Assembly: GCA_028685875.1 (NCBI GenBank)
Contig: JAQUDD010000002.1
Coordinates: 62,001-126,000, forward strand
Reading direction: 5' to 3'
Length of the DNA: 64,000 bases
DNA from: Candidatus Absconditabacteria bacterium
GTDB taxonomy: Bacteria > Patescibacteriota > Gracilibacteria > Absconditabacterales > Absconditicoccaceae
Made by a program: the position numbers and the translations under genes
Notes under the pieces: generated by a model
Databases searched by the model: none
Seen by the model: the letters and a program-made list of their open reading frames with translations, nothing else
What the model was told of the DNA's origin: nothing
In this document: positions 30,328 through 39,427 of the stretch, in pieces
Numbering within the stretch: the stretch's first letter is position 1
Layout of the letters: every line of letters starts with the position of its first letter

Positions 30328-30376
30328 ATTTAACATAAAATAAATACACAGAATACAAATTTTAAAATAAAGGAAA

Positions 30377-30934
30377 ATGAACACATTGTTTAAAAACAGA
30401 ACAAGCATCGGAACCATTATTGCAAGAATGCAGGTTCCCTACCTCACAGAAAGTCATAGAAATATGATAAAGACAATTCAGAACCGCCACCAAAGGGTAG
30501 TAATTCTGTTAGGAGTAAGTACGGAAGTATCAAAATCAAACACCTTTCCATTTGGCTTTCGGCGCCAAATGATCTTGCCTCTGTTAAGGGTGCATGATGT
30601 AATTCTTCCTCTATTAGATTCAAAAGATGATAATAAGGTATGGGTAGAAAGGGTTGATAATCTGATATCTGCCTTATTATCTCCTTCTGAAAGTGCTATA
30701 CTATATGGAGGAAGGGATAGCTTCATTCCTTATTACAAAAAGGACGGAGGAGTGTTTGAAACACAGGAATTATTACCAGAAGACAACGATTCTGGTACAG
30801 AGCTTAGAAGTATTGCTTCTACAAAACCCCCGATCTATTCCAAGGAAACGGCGGAGGCTATGCTTTGGCAGTATGAACAACTTCAGTCCGCGGGATTGTT
30901 AGTTGCCCCTAACAAAAAACCCAAAAAGAAATAG
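30377..30934 (+). CDS. NadM-like nucleotidyltransferase family protein
   Basis: 185 aa, no UGA. The sequence follows the nicotinamide mononucleotide adenylyltransferase-like nucleotidyltransferase plan: IGTIIARMQVPYLTESHRNM at the start, VVILLGVSTEVSKSNTFPF, FRRQMILPLL, then AILYGGRDSFIPYYKKDGG and DSGTELRSI at the end (usual form: sGTeiR). The first His of the HxGH nucleotide motif appears replaced (PYLTESH), so activity may be altered. It could act on NMN or on another nucleotide. Single-gene unit with its own promoter and terminator. Confidence 0.65.
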   Translation: MNTLFKNRTSIGTIIARMQVPYLTESHRNMIKTIQNRHQRVVILLGVSTEVSKSNTFPFGFRRQMILPLLRVHDVILPLLDSKDDNKVWVERVDNLISALLSPSESAILYGGRDSFIPYYKKDGGVFETQELLPEDNDSGTELRSIASTKPPIYSKETAEAMLWQYEQLQSAGLLVAPNKKPKKK

Positions 30935-30951
30935 AGGAGTTTTTCTTGCCT

Positions 30952-30983
30952 AAAAAAGCTACTCAAAATGGGTAGTTTTTTTT
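30952..30983 (+). terminator. Rho-independent terminator
   Basis: CTACTC (30959-30964) pairs with GGGTAG (30970-30975), flanked by A- and T-tracts. Confidence 0.8.
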
Positions 30984-31058
30984 ATTTTATTAAACTTAAA
31001 TTTTTTTCCTTCTTGGCAAGGCTTCTTATATTGTTTTTCAAGGACTTATATTCTCTCC

Positions 31059-31086
31059 TTGTATTTGACATCCAGATTTTTATATA
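31059..31086 (+). promoter_or_regulatory. Promoter candidate
   Basis: TTGTAT (31059-31064), 16-bp spacer, TATATA (31081-31086), 30 bp before ATG 31117. Confidence 0.4.
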
Positions 31087-31116
31087 GAAGGAGATACTTT
31101 ATCTCGCTCGTCCACA

Positions 31117-31668
31117 ATGAACCTTGAAAAACTCTTTGGAAGTAAGGCAAAAGTTGATATCTTAAAATATCTCCTCTTTAGAAGACAGGGAGTTTCTATG
31201 AGAGCATTAGAAGGAGAACTAGAGTGGACCTTTCCTGCGATCAAAAAACAGGTAGACTCGCTTGAAGAATCAAAAGTGCTCTTGGTAAATAAGGAAGACA
31301 GTGCAGGTTTCTCTATTAGTATAGCTCCACAGCATTATGAGTTGTTTAAAGATTTCTTTTTTACTGCGCTCAAAACAAGTCTGATTGATCTCTTTGATTC
31401 TTATTCGATTATGATTGATAGGTATTTCTGGGGGAAGAGGTTTGGGATTCCGCTAGATATGGACATGATCATTATCTATAAACATATGGAGAAGCAGCAG
31501 ATTGATGCATTGAAACAGCAGATTTCTGATATTTTTAGAGATTTTTTTATTGAAAATATTTCTATTGTCTTTATGTCTGCTGATGAACGAGAAAAAAGGT
31601 ATAGACTCGCGGATAGGTTTGTTTTGCAAGTAATGAGACATTTCCCAGATATGAAAGAAAAAAAGTAG
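31117..31668 (+). CDS. Winged-helix regulator-like protein
   Basis: 183 aa. The N-terminal 65 residues form a likely winged helix-turn-helix (LFGSKAKVDILKYLLFRRQG then SMRALEGELEWTFPAIKKQV), like small transcription regulators. The C-terminal part is helical with DMDMIIIYKHMEKQQIDALK, of unknown role, perhaps ligand binding. No UGA, stop TAG. The next plus-strand gene begins 70 bp later. Target genes are unknown. Confidence 0.6.
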   Translation: MNLEKLFGSKAKVDILKYLLFRRQGVSMRALEGELEWTFPAIKKQVDSLEESKVLLVNKEDSAGFSISIAPQHYELFKDFFFTALKTSLIDLFDSYSIMIDRYFWGKRFGIPLDMDMIIIYKHMEKQQIDALKQQISDIFRDFFIENISIVFMSADEREKRYRLADRFVLQVMRHFPDMKEKK

Positions 31669-31738
31669 AAAGCAAACAGAGAATGGTAAATAATATATGC
31701 TGGTATGAATAGGCATAGAAATTTATACTGAGAATATA

Positions 31739-32440
31739 ATGCAAGAGATTTTTGATCCTCAAGCAAGATTTGAACAATGTATGCAGATTGCCCTTGCTGC
31801 TCAGCATTTTTATTCAAATAAAAATTTCTGACCACTCGCCTTTCTTCCTAAGCATTTTAATTTTGTATCTGAGGGGATTATTGCGAACGGACTTTGGCAT
31901 ATCTCTCCCACGAGATCTACTCTTATTGTATTAGAAGGACAAAAAAACTGATTTCTCAATATTGGGGAATTTCCTATCTTGGGAAGGAGACTTACTTCTG
32001 AACATTTTGTATTTTCTACCATAGATACAAAAGGAGAAGTGGATATTGACTATCCTGAGTGATTTTCTCTTTTGTTATCTTATCTTATTGTTATCCAAAA
32101 TATTGAACAAGTTTCTGTCCTTGTCTTGAGGGAAGAAGATTGTGATGGGGTTCTCTCTTCTCTTGATACAGAGTTTTTTCAACAGCATAACCTCCTTCTG
32201 TGTGGCGATTTACAGCAAGGGAATCAGAAGGGCAGAAATGCTGAAGATGATTTTGTAACACTGGAAGCAGTGAGAGCAGGAAAGATAGATAAGATAAGCT
32301 CTCATAATTCCCTCTTGAAGTGATTTGTAAAGCTCATGAAAGAACATCATTTTTCTCTCATTAATGAGCGTTATCTCAATACAGGGGCATTACAACTTCA
32401 GGAGTTGGGAACTGGAATGTGTGCATTAAATGCGGGATAA
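31739..32440 (+). CDS. MEMO-like or hypothetical protein
   Basis: 233 aa, four UGA codons. The layout resembles the MEMO/AmmeMemoRadiSam system B fold: an N-terminal strand STLIVLEGQ, a middle segment ending in YLIVIQNIEQVSVLVLREED, then LLLCGDLQQG and EDDFVTLEAVRAGKIDKISS, and a last strand ELGTGMCALNAG. The usual metal-binding His and Cys residues are not all visible, so the match is tentative. The deaminase gene follows after 19 bp. Confidence 0.45.
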
Positions 32441-32459
32441 TACCCTTTATATCTCTGAT

Positions 32460-32963
32460 ATGATACTGATGATTATTTTACAACATAGAGAAGAACAAGA
32501 AGCCAGAGAATATCTGTTTTATTGTGTTGAACTTGCTCAGAAAGCTACTTGTAAACGTTCCCGTTGTGGGTCCATTATTGTTAAAGACTGAGATATTATC
32601 TGAGCGTGAATTAATACTCCCCCTGCAGAACTTGAGACACAAAGGAGATGCCTCTGTAGTAAAGACAGTTACCATAGGAAGGTTACCGATAAAACTTGCT
32701 GTATTCATGCTGAACAAAGAGCGATTATGGATGCCCTAAGGAAACATCCTGATAAAATCATCAATTCAAGGCTTTATTTTCTTCGTTTAGATGAAAAAGG
32801 AGAGAGGAGTTATGCGGCGAATCCTTATTGCACGATCTGTAGTAAAATGGCTCTAGATGTAGGAATTAAAGAATTTGTGCTTTGGCATAAAGAATGAATT
32901 TCTGTCTATAGTACACAAGAGTATAATATACTCTCTTATGCTTACCAAGATTCAGTCTTATAA
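32460..32963 (+). CDS. Deoxycytidylate/cytidine deaminase-like protein
   Basis: 167 aa, four UGA codons. The zinc motifs are clear: CIHAEQRAIMDAL (His-Ala-Glu) and NPYCTICSKMALDVGIKEFV (Pro-x-Cys-x-x-Cys). The N-terminal strand CGSIIVKDGDIIGAGINTPP fits the dCMP deaminase (ComEB-like) group better than free cytidine deaminases. Cys residues between (CLCSKD, CC) may bind a second metal, as in dCMP deaminases. ATG 32460 and ATG 32469 are both possible. Role: pyrimidine nucleotide salvage. Confidence 0.85.
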
Positions 32964-32979
32964 AAGGTATATTTTTCAT

Positions 32980-33007
32980 TTGATAAGTAAGATATAATTT
33001 CTATACT
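32980..33007 (+). promoter_or_regulatory. Sigma-70-type promoter
   Basis: TTGATA (32980-32985), 16-bp spacer, TATACT (33002-33007), 30 bp before ATG 33038. Confidence 0.55.
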
Positions 33008-33037
33008 CTGGCTACTTTAGCTTGTATTTTTTGTGAG

Positions 33038-33322
33038 ATGAAAAAAAATATCTTTTTTGTATGAATGACGGTAGTTATTATTTTCATCGCTATTACCCTC
33101 TATCTCTTTTTCTCTTCTAGACCCTCTACAAATGTCTCAGATACCCTTCTTTCTGGGAACACTTCTCTTGGAGGACAAACACAGGAAGAAATTTCTACCT
33201 CTCTGTGAGAACAAAGTTTTGAAGAGAGTTTTTATAGTGACTTGGATGTATTCTTTGAGGGGAATATTAACGGGTATGAAGAAGTACAAGGAGAATACGG
33301 TTTCATTCAACCAGAATTTTAA
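33038..33322 (+). CDS. Small membrane-anchored protein
   Basis: 94 aa, two UGA codons. One N-terminal membrane helix (FVGMTVVIIFIAITLYLFF) without a cleavage site, then a Ser/Glu-rich outside part ending in GEYGFIQPEF. Not recognised. It lies 19 bp before the SufBD-like gene and has its own promoter. Confidence 0.6.
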
Positions 33323-33341
33323 TTACTAGATACTAGATAGT

Positions 33342-33992
33342 ATGACAGAATTATTTTATAATCCGCAAGAGAAGAGTTATCTCATTAATCAACATATTTC
33401 TAGGATCGACTGTTTTGAGAATACCACACAGACTTTAACGATCAATTTAGATGAACAGGCGGATCTTACATATGCGATATTTTTAAAATCTAGTGACCTT
33501 GATATTACGCTTCAGACTCAGAAAGAGAAAGTAAATGCTAATTTCTTTGCCTTTGTCTGCGCAGATGAGGATCAGCTTTCTCAACTTAAGGTAACCACGA
33601 TTCTGAAAGATTCTTTCTCTGAGATTCATGTGCGTTTAGTTGCAATCCAACCTAACAAGGCTACTACTTCACTTGATGGTTCTATCAATATTCTTGCTGA
33701 TGTAGAAAAAGTTTCTGGACATCTTCTGGAAGAGGTATTACTCCTTGGAGAAAACAGTTCTGTAACGCTGAAGCCCATTCTGAATGTATCCTCCCCTGAT
33801 GTAAAGGCTTCTCATGCAGCCAAGCTTCATAGAGTTGATAAGGAGAAACTCTTCTATATGCAAAGCAAGGGACTCTCTGCTTCTACTGCGAAGAAGATGA
33901 TGATTAATTCCTTTATTACCAGTATTCTTGATCATTTTGAGCTCTCTCCTGAACAAAACGATCAGATTTATTCTTTTATTCCTCAGTATTAA
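33342..33992 (+). CDS. SufB/SufD-family Fe-S cluster assembly protein (short)
   Basis: 216 aa, no UGA; SufB and SufD are normally over 400. It keeps the C-terminal beta-helix core: LKPILNVSSPDVKASHAAKL (usual form: P.L.v...dv.asHga), then RVDKEKLFYMQSKGLSASTA, and a terminal helical part. The long N-terminus of SufB/D is missing. With SufS, encoded at 48647, it may form a minimal SUF pathway; no SufC or SufU is seen in the window. Its stop overlaps the next ATG by one base. Confidence 0.8.
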   Translation: MTELFYNPQEKSYLINQHISRIDCFENTTQTLTINLDEQADLTYAIFLKSSDLDITLQTQKEKVNANFFAFVCADEDQLSQLKVTTILKDSFSEIHVRLVAIQPNKATTSLDGSINILADVEKVSGHLLEEVLLLGENSSVTLKPILNVSSPDVKASHAAKLHRVDKEKLFYMQSKGLSASTAKKMMINSFITSILDHFELSPEQNDQIYSFIPQY

Positions 33993-34390
33993 TGCTTCAA
34001 TACTTTGATATGCTTTTGGACTTCTTGTCTGTAGAGGGAAAAGAGAAGTTTCTGGAGATTGCGAGCTATCTTGAACAATATCCTCAAAAAAATCTGATGC
34101 TCTACCATAGATTAGGATTTGCTTTTCAAGCATTTTCTGATTTATTGCATACTCATATCTCCGTAGAAGAATTTTTATCAGCAGGAGACATCTCTAGTAC
34201 TACTCCTCTCTTACTACAAGCAAGTGATTCTTCTTGGCATTTTTTAGAAACACTTTCAGAGGAGAACACTTTTGCGGAAGGAAGTATTCTTATCTTGGAT
34301 GCAGTCAGCTTTTTAGCTCTGTCTCAGGAACAACAAGGACAAGCCAAACACATCTTTGAATCTTCAAATCTTTCTGTATTTATTTGTTAG
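33992..34390 (+). CDS. Hypothetical protein coupled to the SufBD-like gene
   Basis: 132 aa, no UGA. Not recognised. Helical N-terminus (FDMLLDFLSVEGKEKFLEIA) and hydrophobic C-terminal strand pattern. ATG 33992 shares a base with the TAA of the upstream gene, so translation is probably coupled. This suggests a role with the SufBD-like protein, but no motif supports it. Confidence 0.6.
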   Translation: MLQYFDMLLDFLSVEGKEKFLEIASYLEQYPQKNLMLYHRLGFAFQAFSDLLHTHISVEEFLSAGDISSTTPLLLQASDSSWHFLETLSEENTFAEGSILILDAVSFLALSQEQQGQAKHIFESSNLSVFIC

Positions 34391-34414
34391 TTTTATCTTT
34401 TCTTTTGTATTAGT

Positions 34415-34828
34415 ATGACCGATTGTATCTTTTGTAAAATCGTGGAAGGAAAGCTTCCCTGTTTCAAGATTTGGGAAAATGAAGAATTTCTTGCATTTTT
34501 GGATATTGCTCCAAATACGAAAGGACAGACTCTTCTTATCCCGAAAAAGCATTATGACTCAGATTTGTTCGTTTTGGATACAGAGATATACGAGCCTTTG
34601 CTTTCTGCCACAAAAGAAGTTGTAGAACTTTTGAAAAAGGGGTTGGCTGTCCCTAGAGTAGCAATGGTGCTAGAAGGATTAGAAGTTCCTCATCTCCATG
34701 TAAAGCTCTACCCTCTTTATGCAGATAGGACTGAAGTAGGATTTTCTACCGCCTCTGGTCCTCAAGCAGATATGGAAGAGCTCGGTGCTTTGCAGGTGCA
34801 GATCAACAATGCTGCGGCGTTGAATTAA
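34415..34828 (+). CDS. HIT-family nucleotide hydrolase
   Basis: 137 aa. N-terminal CIFCKIVEGKLPCFKIWE (Cys-x-x-Cys) and C-terminal catalytic EVPHLHVKLYP. The usual HxHxH here is HLHVK: the last His of the triad is replaced by Lys, though the central catalytic His remains. HIT proteins hydrolyse dinucleotide or AMP-linked substrates. Distinct from the second HIT gene at 60674, which has HLHIH. Confidence 0.88.
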   Translation: MTDCIFCKIVEGKLPCFKIWENEEFLAFLDIAPNTKGQTLLIPKKHYDSDLFVLDTEIYEPLLSATKEVVELLKKGLAVPRVAMVLEGLEVPHLHVKLYPLYADRTEVGFSTASGPQADMEELGALQVQINNAAALN

Positions 34829-34904
34829 GGAAGAGAAAAAGAATAAAAGTTGAAAAGAGTGTTGCTGTTATGCCATTCAGAGCTATATAAGGATTCCCTT
34901 TTCT

Positions 34905-35076
34905 ATCTGGATTGCTTCGCAAGCTCGCAATGACAAGAGTCATCCTGAGTGCAACGAAGGATCTATGTTTAAATTTCCTTTTTTATCTGGATTCTTCAGC
35001 TTCGCTTCAGAATGACAGGGTTTTCTAGATTGCTTTCCCACTGAATACGGGCGCGGTGAAAGCTCGCAAGGACAGA
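34905..35076. repeat. Cluster of palindromic repeats between genes (copy E)
   Basis: Four adjacent units: GATTGCTTCG...CGCAATGAC (34905-34935), inverted GTCATCCTGAG...GGATCT (34939-34973), CTGGATTCTTC...CAGAATGAC (34985-35018), and a decayed GATTGC...AGGAC (35026-35076). Same family as the copies inside metG, the murF-like gene and mnmA. The stretch 34829-35114 holds no gene. Confidence 0.75.
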
Positions 35077-35114
35077 AAGTTAATGACAAATTTTATCTCT
35101 TTTCTTCTTCTCTC

Positions 35115-35600
35115 ATGACAAAATGGCAAGAGTATCTTCCTCTTTATAAACAGCAACTCGCGGAAACGCCTCTTCAAAAAACCTATTGTAGTTTGCTCCA
35201 TTATGTGAGAGAGCTCGCAGCGTTTTATGCCAAAGCGACTACGCAGCATTATAGCATTGGGAATGTGTCTCCTGGATATATGGATTTCACGTATTTTCCT
35301 TTGGTGAATGATTTTTTGAAAGCGAGAAAATTACGCTTTGGGATTGTTCTCAATCATAAGGAGCTGTGCTTTGAGCTTCGATTAATGGGACAAAATGCTG
35401 ATGTCCAAAACGAATACCGATCTCTTCTCAAAGATACTCCGCGAAATAAAACATTAACCAAGAAGCCAAGATATGCAGAGTTAAAGATTATCCTAGTCAA
35501 AGAGCCAGACTTTTCTGATCTTAAAAAACTTTCAAAGCTGATCACGAAACAGGCGGATTTTCATAGTCATGAAGTGTTGAACTTTTTGGAGAAGAACTAA
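35115..35600 (+). CDS. DUF7000-like hypothetical protein
   Basis: 161 aa. The central pattern NVSPGYMDFTYFPLVNDFLK, then LRFGIVLNHKELCFELRLMG, agrees with a small uncharacterised family I recall as DUF7000; the name is from memory. Soluble, alpha/beta, no catalytic motif visible, stop TAA. The repeat cluster lies upstream and idi downstream (30 bp). Confidence 0.6.
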   Translation: MTKWQEYLPLYKQQLAETPLQKTYCSLLHYVRELAAFYAKATTQHYSIGNVSPGYMDFTYFPLVNDFLKARKLRFGIVLNHKELCFELRLMGQNADVQNEYRSLLKDTPRNKTLTKKPRYAELKIILVKEPDFSDLKKLSKLITKQADFHSHEVLNFLEKN

Positions 35601-35630
35601 TAACAATTTTATTTCTGCTGAAGAGTACTT

Positions 35631-36140
35631 ATGCCAGAATATGTCATCCTCGTAAATGAGCAAGATCAAGAACTCTGAACTATGAAAAAGCTCGAAGCTC
35701 ATCAGAAAGCGTTACTTCATAGATGTTTTTCTATTCTGATCTTTAACTCAAAAAATGAACTGCTCATTCAGCAGAGAGCACTTGATAAATATCACTGTCC
35801 TGGGATCCGGGCAAATGCTTGCTGCTCGCATCAGAGACAGGGAGAATCCACTTTAGATGCTGCTCATAGAAGGCTCCAAGAGGAGCTCGGTTTTGATTGT
35901 CCTTTAGAAGAAAAGTTTCACTTTGTCTATAAGGCAGAATTTGATAACGGTCTCACGGAGCATGAGTTTGACCATGTCTTGGTCGGAAACTATGACGGAG
36001 AAGTACTTCCTAATCCAGAGGAAGTAGTGAACTATAAGCGAGTTTCCCTTGAGGAGCTAGATCAGGAGCTTCAAAATTCACCTGAGAAGTATGCAGTTTG
36101 GTTCAAGATCATTTTGGAGAAATGGAGAGGAATTAACTAG
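35631..36140 (+). CDS. idi: Isopentenyl-diphosphate delta-isomerase (type 1)
   Basis: 169 aa, one UGA at residue 17. Interconverts IPP and DMAPP for isoprenoid synthesis. The Nudix-fold protein shows FNSKNELLIQQRALDKYHCP, the catalytic Cys in IRANACCSHQRQGE (usual form: TNTCCSHP), the Nudix helix DAAHRRLQEELGFDC, and EHEFDHVLVGNYDGEVLPNP with the metal and catalytic Glu. The start ATG 35631 gives the normal N-terminus (VILVNEQDQELG). No other isoprenoid gene is nearby, which suggests a salvage or partial pathway. Confidence 0.94.
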
Positions 36141-36277
36141 CAATCAGCATATATTTCTGTACCTTGAATAGGAGAGGAAAATGCATAAGCCATTTTGTAA
36201 TAAAAGCATTTGACTTTTATGTATAAATAGTTAAAAATCAGTGTAGTAAAAATCTTTATTCTTTATCCACAGATACT

Positions 36278-38335
36278 ATGAAGAAAATTTTTGGGCTCCT
36301 CTTAGGAGTAATTGCTGTTGTCCTTGGAACAGCTAATGCCGCTTCGGCAGACTGTCTTACTGTTAAATTTGACAATGGGGATAGTGTTTGTATTGCTTTA
36401 GATAAAAATGGAAGCAGATATACTGCTTCACTAGAAGCAAGCAATATCGATAGAAATTCAAGTCTTAGATGTGAGATTCTATTGCCCAACGATAGGTTGG
36501 AGGATCTCTGAGCATGTAATGGCTACTTTTCTTATAGCTCTAGTAGTACAGAAAAAGTAAAACTCTATGTAAGATACGATAACAGATACTACACCGTAAA
36601 AGAAAATAATTTCAACTTTAAAAATGGATCATGGGGCGGAAGTTCCTCATCTTCATCATCTTCTAATGATGATATTTCCATCTCTTCTAACAGATCTTCA
36701 CCTTCTACTTCTCAGTGGGTTAATCTTACTGTAGAAACTGATTCTTCTTATAGAGGATATGTTGAATTCTCTGTGCAGTATAGATCTTCCTCTTCTTCTA
36801 GTTGGTCTACCGTTACTTCATCTTCTTACTTTACCGCTGATGATGAGATTTCTGATGGATATAAGTTCACTTCTTCTGATAAGGGGTCTGTTACCTTCTC
36901 TAGTGCTATTAAATTCAATAGATCTGGATACTATAGACTTTATGTTGAAGATGATGATGGAAACGAAGATTATGTTTCTTTTAATGTAGATACCTCTTCT
37001 TCAGGTACTAGTGATGATATCTCTATTTCTTCTAATAGATCTTCTCCTTCTACTTCTCAATGGAGTACTATTACTATAGAAACTGATTCTTCTTATAGAG
37101 GATATGTTGAATTCTCTGTGCAGTATAGGTCTTCCTCTTCTTCCAGTTGGTCTACCGTTACTTCATCTTCTTACTTTACTGCTAGTCCTTCTTCTACTTT
37201 CACTAACGGATACAAATTTACCTCTTCTGATAGAGGATCTGTTACCCTTTCTAGCTTTATCAAATTCAATAGATCTGGATACTATAGACTCTATGTTGAA
37301 GATGATGATGGAAACGAAGACTATGTTTCTTTTAATGTAGATATCTCTTCTTCTAGTACTAGTGATGATATCTCTATTTCTTCTAATAGATCTTCTCCTT
37401 CTATTTCTCAATGGAATAATGTTACTGTAGAAACTGATTCTTCTTATAGAGGATATGTTGAATTCTCTGTGCAGTATAGGTCTTCCTCTTCTTCTAGTTG
37501 GTCTACTGTTACTTCATCTTCTTACTTTACCGCTGATGATGAGATTTCTGATGGATATAAGTTCACTTCTTCTGATAAGGGGTCTGTTACCTTCTCTAGT
37601 GCTATTAAATTCAATAGATCTGGGTATTATAGACTCTATGTTGAAGATGATGATGGAAACGAAGATTATGTTTCTTTCAATGTAGATACCTCTTCTTCAA
37701 GTACTAGTGATGATATCTCTATTTCTTCTAATAGATCTTCTCCTTCTACCTCTCAGTGGGTTAATCTTACTGTAGAAACTGATTCTTCTTATAGAGGAGA
37801 TATTGAGTTTACTATTAAATATAAGGATGGGTCTACTTGGAGGACCACAACTTCGTCATCTTACTATGAAACGAATGATAGTTATGATAGTAAATATTAT
37901 AATTATATTAGAAATGGGTATACCATGAGTTCTTCTGATAGAGGAAGTGTTGAATTTAAAAATATCTTAAGATTCAAAAAGAATCTGACTTACAGAGTGT
38001 ATGTAGAAGACAAAGATGGAAATGAAGATTATGTGCAATTTAATGTAGGGGGATCTAGTAGCAACGATGATAATGACAGTGATGTTGATGGATTTAGCAC
38101 TTCTGAATTAAAGAAGGTGAAAGCTGTTGCTAAGGTATGGAACGATGTTGTTAGTCAATTAAAAAGACAGTCTATTAAACTAAGAAACGATACCTATTGG
38201 AGTACGCTTTCTGCAAATTTTTACACAAATATGCAAGATGTAGTGAATGATAGAAGTAGTAGAAAGTTTAGTGACTTTGATGAATTTAAAGATGCCTTCT
38301 TAGTTTGGTTACAATATACTTCAAGAAATAGATAA
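36278..38335 (+). CDS. Secreted surface protein with four Ig-like repeats
   Basis: 685 aa, one UGA at about residue 78. Signal peptide (KKIFGLLLGVIAVVLGTANA) followed by a small N-terminal domain with three Cys. A Ser-rich linker leads into four tandem beta-sandwich repeats of 115-117 aa, each with ISSNRSSPS, ETDSSYRG, KFNRSGYYRLYVEDDDGNED and YVSFNVD. The C-terminal 90 residues are helical (ELKKVKAVAKVWNDVVSQLK). It has no LPXTG motif or membrane anchor. The Asp-rich loop DDDGNED could bind calcium. Probable adhesin or surface coat protein. Confidence 0.8.
36668..38056 (+). repeat. Four tandem 345-351 bp coding repeats
   Basis: Units begin near 36668, 37013, 37364 and 37709. The first three are nearly identical at DNA level over long stretches, including silent sites; the fourth is diverged. 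Spacing is 345, 351 and 345 bp. This points to recent duplication or gene conversion. Confidence 0.85.
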
Positions 38336-38357
38336 TTCGGTAAAAGAAAATAATAAG

Positions 38358-38389
38358 AAGCAGTTCTCTCAAAAGAGTTCTGCTTTTTT
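38358..38389 (+). terminator. Rho-independent terminator
   Basis: AAGCAG (38358-38363) pairs with CTGCTT (38380-38385), with an inner CTC/GAG stem and a T-tail. Confidence 0.7.
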
Positions 38390-38392
38390 ATA

Positions 38393-38420
38393 TTGAAAGT
38401 TAGAATGAAAACTATATAGC
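38393..38420 (+). promoter_or_regulatory. Promoter candidate
   Basis: TTGAAA (38393-38398), 16-bp spacer, TATAGC (38415-38420), 35 bp before ATG 38456. Confidence 0.4.
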
Positions 38421-38455
38421 TAGGGTAGAAATTTTATTTCTCTACTTTTGAATCC

Positions 38456-39418
38456 ATGCCAAAAGAAAAGAGCAACACAAAGAAAATCCCTGCTAAAAAG
38501 AATTCTTTTACTGCTTCTGCCGCGAGTAGTACTAAGAAAACCGTAAAGAAAGTACCCGTGAAAAAACCAGTTTCTCAAAAAAACACAACAACTAAAAAGG
38601 AAAGCATTTCAAAAACTTCTGTAAAGAAATTATCTACTGAGCAAACTAGAAAGAAAGAAGAATTTATTAGTAAAGTAGCTCTTGCAGCTATTCAACAAGA
38701 AAGAACCCTTCCCTCTTCTCCCAAAAAAGTTACCAAGAAGATTCCTGTGTGGGTTTGGATTTTCTTTGGTGCATCACTCCTCCTTTTTTGTATTTCTCTT
38801 TATCAAGCATTATTATTTCCTCAATTAACTACCTCTAATCAATCTAGCCTTACCCCTACTCAGAATATGGGAACAAATGAGGGTATTCTTTCTTCAAACC
38901 AAGAAGAAACCATTTTCCCTCTTTTTGAAAACGAAGAAGACACTACTGCATGAACGGAAAATGATTCTCTCACTCTATTAGGTAGCGTAGAGAGCACTGT
39001 TACAGATGAGGATTATCAAAATATTGCACTCATCCAAAATTTTTATAGTTTAGTTTCCGCAAAGGATATAGAAGGATTAAGAAATCTATTTGATACCCCA
39101 ATGAAAAATTCTAGCAATATTAGAAGTATTTTCTCAAATTATAAAATCTCTCCGTTTATTGATAATATTCGTGGCAATAAGATTCAACCCACCAATATCT
39201 CTCTAATTGATACGAGTGATTCAGGGACGAAAGAATATGAATATATGCTTACTTATACGTTAGAAACTTCTGATCAAACACAAGAATTTGATGAGCTCTG
39301 GAAAATAAAGATCAGAACAGAAAATGGCGAACAAAAGATTGGAAGTATTTGGTGCGAGAGTTATAGATGTTCCTATAATCCTTTCTTTTGGCCGGAAGCA
39401 TATGGTTTAATTAATTAA
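38456..39418 (+). CDS. Lys-rich membrane-anchored protein
   Basis: 320 aa, one UGA at 38951. The N-terminal 95 residues are Lys/Ser/Thr-rich and disordered (like KKPVSQKNTTTKKESISK). One membrane helix follows (WVWIFFGASLLLFCISLYQA, about 101-120). The outside part has a disordered Ser/Glu linker, then a C-terminal domain of about 130 residues (IQNFYSLVSAKDIEGLRNLF onward) that resembles NTF2-like folds. Not otherwise recognised. miaA follows after 9 bp. Confidence 0.65.
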
Positions 39419-39427
39419 TTTCCTCCT

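Noticed and set aside
30377-30934. Nudix hydrolase for the 185-aa protein
   Set aside because: No Nudix box; the YGGRDSF and SGTELR motifs fit the nucleotidyltransferase family better.
34905-35076. Insertion sequence
   Set aside because: No transposase gene, terminal inverted repeat pair or target duplication of IS type; only short palindromes.
36263-36271. Perfect DnaA box just before the Ig-like surface gene
   Set aside because: Single site far from dnaA; expected by chance in AT-rich DNA, so not called as an origin.
36668-38056. Possible CRISPR or satellite array
   Set aside because: Repeats are 345-351 bp, in frame, and part of one protein; no short repeat/spacer pattern.
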